Source: Carnegiea gigantea (lineage: Eukaryota; Streptophyta; Magnoliopsida; Caryophyllales; Cactaceae). From it: 64,000 nt of DNA. Location of the stretch: the NCBI GenBank assembly GCA_029747015.1, contig JAKOGI010001251.1:182001-246000 (forward strand). The letters run 5' to 3'. Position 1 is the first letter of the stretch; each line of letters begins with the position of its first letter. The notes under the pieces are model-generated. The model saw only the letters and a list, made by a program, of their open reading frames with translations. It was not told the origin of the DNA and did no database searches. Below are positions 58,951 through 64,000 of the stretch, one piece after another. Made by a program: the position numbers and the translations under genes.

Positions 58951-59760
58951 ACAAAGTAAGCAGTACATTGGTTACTTTAATCATCTACGTATTTATCACA
59001 TTTTAATTTGTATGTAACTGAATACATGATGGACTTATCATTAAACTATTTCGTCATATGCTACGATTAACACGATACCAACAAATGCACATATTATGAC
59101 ACTTAAGTCAGGATATAAACCTGTTTGAATATCTGAAGTAGGAGCCCAAAGTTGTGACATGCACACCGATAATAATGACACTCACAGTAACAATAACGGA
59201 TTTTTTTCCCGTTCGCAATACGTTTTCTCTTACGACCCATTTCCTTCATATTAATAATCCACAAAAAACGTTCTCATTAACACACAAATTATAATAACAC
59301 CATTCCCTCAAATTGTACACAACAACATATATGCACAACTTTTTCACATTTAACGGAATAATATAACCTCATAGTTGCTTATTAATTGTTCTCTATCAAT
59401 CCTCAACAATAAATTTCACAACTAATTATGTTCAATATCTGTACAAACACATTCTTCAATTCACTATAATTTACAACACCAACAAATTACTAATAATAGC
59501 ACTTACCTAACAATTACATATTAATTTACACAAAATTTCAACATACACAAACCATTATCAACAAATTAACACATGTCACATAATCAATCCACTTTAATTT
59601 AACAATCAATTTATATATTTTTTAAGATAATTTCCAAAAACCACTCAATATAAATCTACCAATCACTAATTACCACAAAATTATCAAAATTATCTCTTCA
59701 TTTTCACAAATCTACAAAATATTTAGGTTTAAATACTTGCTTCAAAATATCAAAATTTAT
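58951..59760 (-). other. 5' flanking part of the CACTA element, A/T-rich
   Basis: No gene. It probably contains the transposase promoter on the minus strand. It resembles the A/T-rich middle of the small CACTA element in composition. Confidence 0.45.
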
Positions 59761-60030
59761 GGGCCACAAATGGCGGGGGATGTTGAGGTCGGCCGGCGGT
59801 GAAGAGGCGGCGGCGACGGCGGCGAAGAGGCGGTGGCAATGGCGGTGGGAGGGACCTATTTAAAGAAAACGGAAAAAGGTCGGGCATTTTTCAAAAAAGC
59901 GCTCCCGACGGCCTAGGTCGCCGGAAAATCCGTCGGACGCTCCTTTTGAATTGTCCGACGGCATTGACGTCGGAATCTCCGCCGACATCTCCGACGGGTC
60001 GGCGGTCCGTTGGAATACTCCTCCGGAAAA
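59761..60030. repeat. GC-rich block and CACTA subterminal array, right
   Basis: GGCGG-rich stretch at 59770-59850 followed by GTCCGACGG/CCGTCGGA motifs at 59905-60020. Confidence 0.75.
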
Positions 60031-60602
60031 AGCATGATTTTTAGTAGTGTGGTAGCCCACAAGATTGTTTGGTAGAAGGCCATGAGACCCTCTGGTAAGG
60101 TCGCTCACCGATGAAATTGACTTGTTTGATTTTGAATAGTGGTTATTGTTTGAAGTTTGAAGATCTTGAACTGGTTGGTAATCATTATTTTTGAAATGTT
60201 TGCATATTTCCCTCTCACTCCTAAATATTTGAAATTAATTTACGTAGGTGTTCTGTTATTAGGTTGGATATTCCTGAGCTATGCCTCATTGTTTAATTTG
60301 TTTTTAAGTACTGATGTGTTATATGGGAATGCGGTATAAGCGAGGTTGGATAGCAGTTCAATTTAAGTCATTTTATTTAGCATGAAGGAATGTTAGACCT
60401 TGTGATTTAACTAAGTTTGACTTTTTGACCATTAACTTTTTGAACTGTTAACTTTGCTCTTGATCTTATTATTTTAATGAACTTCTTATTTACCTTGTAT
60501 TTCCTAATGAAATACAGCAGTGACGCCCGACTAGATTTCTCTGCTACATTAAATAGGTTAAATGTTAGTGAGTAAACAAATTAGAGTTTCCAAGGCGTCA
60601 CA

Positions 60603-61079
60603 ATGCCTACTCTGAAACCTGAAAAAAGAAAGAAGGTCATGACAATTACCAAACATACGAGTGTGAGAAAGAATTTATGTTTCTATTGGGATCTAATTGG
60701 ACTCATGCCTAATAGAGAAGGCATACAAAGAACAATTACCATGTAGCCAACATATTTAATATTTACCTGAACACTTTCTAATATCCTATTCAGAAATATT
60801 CTCCACACATTTTTGGTAAATAACTACATGCTTGCTGGAGATAAGGTTGTGCATATCTAACCCTGTCTAGACTCACTTTGGTAGGGAGACTGCTCACTAT
60901 TGTTGAATGTAGCCACCATCCAAATTCAGAATAGCACACAAGAACAACTCCCAGCAAGTGCCAACATCCCATTATTAAATGGGCAACATATATTTAAACA
61001 TATTTTTTCATTTCTAAAGGCAGCCACTCATAGAACAGACGATCTAGTATGCAAAAGGCAATGATATAATTAGAACAAG
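60603..61079. other. Intergenic sequence, no gene recognised
   Basis: Short frames only. Confidence 0.4.
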
Positions 61080-61940
61080 CGAGAGAGATAGAAGATGGTT
61101 AGTACCTTTGTAATTTCATCATAAAGTTGTTCTTTAGTGTAATTTCTTAGGCTGCCTTTTTCTCAACAACGATTACTACGACATCCATGCCGGATATAAG
61201 GTATCTCAACTCCGCACACACAACTCTATTGCCTTATTCTTTATTTTCTTGTCTCCACTTGGTCTTTCGAGGGAAGTGCACATGAAGATTCTTCATCAGT
61301 AAGAAGTAGAGGAGCATCCTCACTTGAGCTTGCAGCTTCTCTTGTCTACTCACATTGCCTTGCTTTTAGCCCAGCTGCATTGGTTCTTGTTGCTTTATCT
61401 TTCCTAAATAGAAGGTCCAACTTGTAGAAATTCAACACACGTTTATAGCAAAAAGTTTTTCATCTAGATTTGCCTACACTAGGACAATAAATCAAAAATT
61501 ACAATTTCATCTAAAGTATGAAACTTGAAAGGAATCATTAGATTTTCATACCATAAAATAGGTTTGCCGCACATATAAGGGGTGCCTCTATCATTTATGT
61601 CGGCTCGTTATAACCAAAACTACACTGGATAGAACTTTTGAGCGTTAGTATGCTTTTTTCAATATTTTTGGCCTAGTTTTCACATTTGAAACTGAAAAAC
61701 CTAACTTTATAAATTTGGAGCCAACCAACTTGGTAACACTTGTAAAAGTGCTCGTAAATGTGTTGTCGATTTTTTGCCCTTTCTACATTTGTTCTAACAC
61801 AACATCAATCAAGACTAGATCCATCATGTCAGACCAAGCCAGGTTCTTCTTTTCGATTACAATGTTTCAGTCCTCCTTGAGCTCACACTCATCCTATAGC
61901 AGACAAGCACCTGAAGCTCTCAATTCCTCGTTTTAACCAC
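61080..61940 (-). pseudogene. PIF/Harbinger ORF1, Myb/SANT-like DNA-binding protein, decayed
   Basis: PIF/Harbinger elements encode a Myb/SANT-like protein that works with the transposase. On the minus strand near 61850-61640 one reads NLAWSDMMDLVLIDVVLEQM, then a stop, KGQKIDNTFTSTFTSVTKLV, and VSNVKTRPKILKKAY. This agrees with the family pattern (W-T-D-x-M-D-x-x-L-I-D, then D-N-T-F, V-x-N-R-x-K-T-L-K). The C-terminal part (about 61560-61100) has no continuous frame. It lies 100 bp downstream of the transposase relic on the same strand, as expected. Confidence 0.65.
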
Positions 61941-62039
61941 ACAAAACTAGGGATGAATTATAAACAAAGATCATTCACTAAAGGTAATGGTAACACATAA
62001 CCAAATAACAATAGCATCAAATAACAACATTCAATAAAG

Positions 62040-62790
62040 CTACACCCAAAGCAGAACATGAAAATAAACAAGAAAAGACACACCTAGTATTCCAACCATT
62101 AATGTCGTCCATCCACATACATGAGCTAAGCCATCTCTTAATTCTTCTATTTCTCTACTCTCACTTATTGAGTTTGAAAGGCAACCAACATAGAATTCAT
62201 TAGAAGTAAGCAATTCACGATCAACCTCTTCTATAGGCTCCTTATCTAGATCTACACTAACCAAATAGCTATGCAATATGTATGCAACAACCATTGATAA
62301 CACGTAAATGAACTTCAAATCAAACATACAAGTCGCAAGAACATTGATGGTGGGGTACTGTTTTTGTTCTCGATATCTTCTAACCACGTCACTTGGGGCT
62401 TGCACATGAAAATGTGAACCATCAATTGCACCAACACAATCCTAGCCTAAAAAATTCCTAAATTTATTAGAATCTTGTTTAAGAATAACAACAATCTCAG
62501 TACGGCATTCAAAACTATTTGGTTGCTTTCAAAATATTAATTCTAAGAAAATGGTGGCCTTCAAGACATTATGGAAGTTTCTACTCACTGTTTGCTTTGA
62601 GCGCCAATAATCTAGCATTATAGAATAAATTCTCCTATAATGTCTAATAATATTGAGAAAATTAGCAACTTGTTCCTCAACTATTCTAAAATAGGTATCC
62701 TTCAATCTCCCTAAACAACGTAATGTGCAAACGGACGTAGCAAAGGATTCCTTTCCCATGCGAAGCTTATTGCGACAGTCCTCCTAGTCT
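62040..62790 (-). pseudogene. PIF/Harbinger transposase (DDE_Tnp_4), internally deleted
   Basis: Minus-strand blocks: CRNKLRMGKESFATS, then TLRCLGRLKDTYFRIVEEQVA and SRNFHNVLKA (62785-62560), the N-terminal helical part. A frame break is followed by CVGAIDGSHFHVQAPSDVV (about 62445-62390), where the D of AIDGSH is the first catalytic Asp. Then RRYREQKQYPTINVLATCMF and DLKFIYVLS. The section with the other two catalytic residues is deleted and the sequence jumps to VVAYILHSYL and EEVDRELL, the C-terminal end (62290-62200). It continues with EIEELRDGLAHV. The protein is inactive. Confidence 0.85.
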
Positions 62791-64000
62791 TTTTGTGTAA
62801 GCCTACTCAAGTCAAATTAACAACGAATATCCCTTCACTATTTTTCAGAAGTGGCCTATCAACAAGACTCTTAAGACATGCAAGGGATATTACTAGACTA
62901 GCTGCACATGCACCATAAACAACAATGCTAGCCATAGCCCATTTTCTAAGCTTCTTCCACTCATCTATCTATGGAAACAATAACAATAGCACCAACATAA
63001 GCAAAACTGTGTCATATATTACTTGCTAAATGTGGAATTCACTAATACCAATTGATTAAATAAGACAATTCCATCAGGAACAAGCACAACGATTAGAAAG
63101 AATAAAGACAATAGTTAACATTCTATCAAACATGAGGATTATAAAAGCATATGATGAATAAGGCTTGTGTATATATGAAGGTAGCTACTAAATGACATGC
63201 AATGAATTATCTACAAAATGCATATTTGTTACAATACTTTCTATAGAGCAAAAGCGGGAATGAGCAGTAAGATTAACATTTAGTAAGCACATAAAGTTTC
63301 TTTCCATACAAACAGGAACATTACTAGCAGTAAAGGAATAGAACCAACAAAACAAAACTAGCAGAGCATAATGGTTAACTAATTAATTCAGATTCTTCAT
63401 CAACGTTATCTGGCATATTAGACAAACTTCATCAAGGTCTAAAAATTACATCTTGATCATTAATGTCATTCCCAATTTGAGATGATTCAATAATTGGATG
63501 CTTTAAGTTTCTTCTTATAGATGATTCATCGGAGGTTGAGAACTTAAGAGAGGACCTAGTGGGCAACTTGGGGCGATTCGCATGAGGTAATGAAGTGTTC
63601 ATTGACTTGCTCAATACCATGGACAGCAAACATACTATGCCCACAACATATCATTAACCTTATCAAGACCATCGGCTCATAGTGATATATATAAAAAGGG
63701 GAACATCAAGAACACCAACTTCTTGTTGTTATGCTTTTTGTAAGATGTAACTGAACTAGATATAAAAGAAGGAACTCAGTTAAGCCACAACCCAGAACAC
63801 ACAAGCAGATTAAATCCACTGTAATGAGAAAAATATAGTAATGGATCACTCTATGCCACATCCTAAACATTGCACTTCAAACCAACAGGCCAAACTTGCT
63901 CAAGTCAACACAAAGCTTTTCCATCAAAGTAGCAATGGAGCATAAACCCTCATCAGTCAAGAACATTAATAAATATTCAAAATGCCCAAAACATATGGCC
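62791..64000. other. Sequence upstream of the Harbinger relic, no gene recognised
   Basis: A minus-strand frame at 63432-63644 (NRPKLPTRSSLKFSTSDES) has no similarity I can name. Terminal inverted repeats of the Harbinger element were not found, so its right edge is open. Confidence 0.35.

Larger units (their letters stand above)
54623..60049 (-). mobile_element. CACTA (En/Spm) transposon, 5.43 kb, inserted in the gypsy LTR
   Basis: Ends CACTGCTAAAAAACTGCC and AAAAGCATGATTTTTAGTAGTG. Flanking triplets are TAG (54620-54622) and TGG (60050-60052), a TSD with one difference. Subterminal arrays of TCCGACGGA/TCCGTCGGA are at 54650-55005 and 59905-60020. On the minus strand it has a TNP2-like transposase (58950-57080) and a TNP1-like gene (56770-55470). 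Between the genes and the right end there is an A/T-rich part (59030-59760) and a GC-rich block (59770-59850, GGCGG-rich), the same layout as in the non-autonomous element at 23635-24963. A few stops disable the transposase, so it is a recently dead copy. Confidence 0.9.
52589..60602 (+). repeat. Ty3/gypsy (Tekay/Del-like) 3' LTR, split by a CACTA element
   Basis: The LTR starts TGTAAAAACCTGAAAATTTAG at 52589, runs to 54622, and resumes at 60050 to end TTTCCAAGGCGTCACA at 60602. This gives about 2.59 kb without the insert. TG...CA ends and the GGCGTCACA end match chromovirus LTR style (start usually TGTAACACCCC..., end usually GGGCGTGACA). ATGCC at 60603-60607 would be its TSD; the left partner is not seen because the 5' part of the element is missing or decayed. 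The first 85 bp appear duplicated (TGTAAAAACCTGAAAATT at 52589, TGTAAAAGCCCAAAAATT at 52673). Confidence 0.75.

Overview
The window is nuclear DNA of a flowering plant, probably a eudicot; the species cannot be fixed from sequence. It is almost wholly transposable elements nested in one another, with microsatellites, A/T-rich spacers and one decayed host gene. I see no intact host gene, rRNA, tRNA or CRISPR array. Several element boundaries are set to the base by target-site duplications (TSDs), and some are confirmed because the target is itself a duplicated sequence whose other copies preserve the empty site.

Layout. 1-7838: 3' part of an Athila-like Ty3/gypsy element on the + strand: protease, RNase H tail, ORF-1/env-like ORF, polypurine tract and 3' LTR. 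A 1.63-kb SIRE-like Copia solo LTR (453-2086, TSD CCAGT) splits the protease. 7839-27720: an old host locus of 1.73-kb tandem units flanked by a 0.7-kb segment X. Three insertions lie in it: a minus-strand tandem array of gag-only LTR retrotransposons with four LTRs and three internal regions inside one TSD (9244-19374); a decayed non-autonomous CACTA element (about 23635-24963); and an internally deleted Copia element (25379-27147, TSD GTACT). 27721-29989: A/T-rich, no gene. 30157-31420: minus-strand pseudogene of glucosamine-6-phosphate N-acetyltransferase (GNA1) that keeps its 5'-UTR intron. 32327-33017: MITE-like elements around an (AT)n tract. 33563-45114: an 11.55-kb degenerate CACTA element (TSD TAT) with TNP2-like and TNP1-like pseudogenes. 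45233-45575: an inverted Ty3/gypsy LTR end. 46181-50029: a hAT element (TSD ACTTGACT) with a spliced but internally deleted transposase gene. 51840-60602: end of a Ty3/gypsy chromovirus and its LTR, split by a 5.4-kb CACTA element (54623-60049). 61080-62790: a PIF/Harbinger relic with both of its genes.

Nothing here acts as a pathway. The genes are mobility functions (gag, protease, RT/RNase H, integrase/chromodomain, hAT, CACTA and Harbinger transposases), nearly all disabled by frameshifts, stops or internal deletions. The most notable structure is the LTR-int-LTR-int-LTR-int-LTR array of gag-only elements. Next are the tandem-repeat locus that records empty sites, the 63-bp perfect-centre hairpin in one of its units, and the repair-like scar of three 11-bp repeats in the truncated Copia element.
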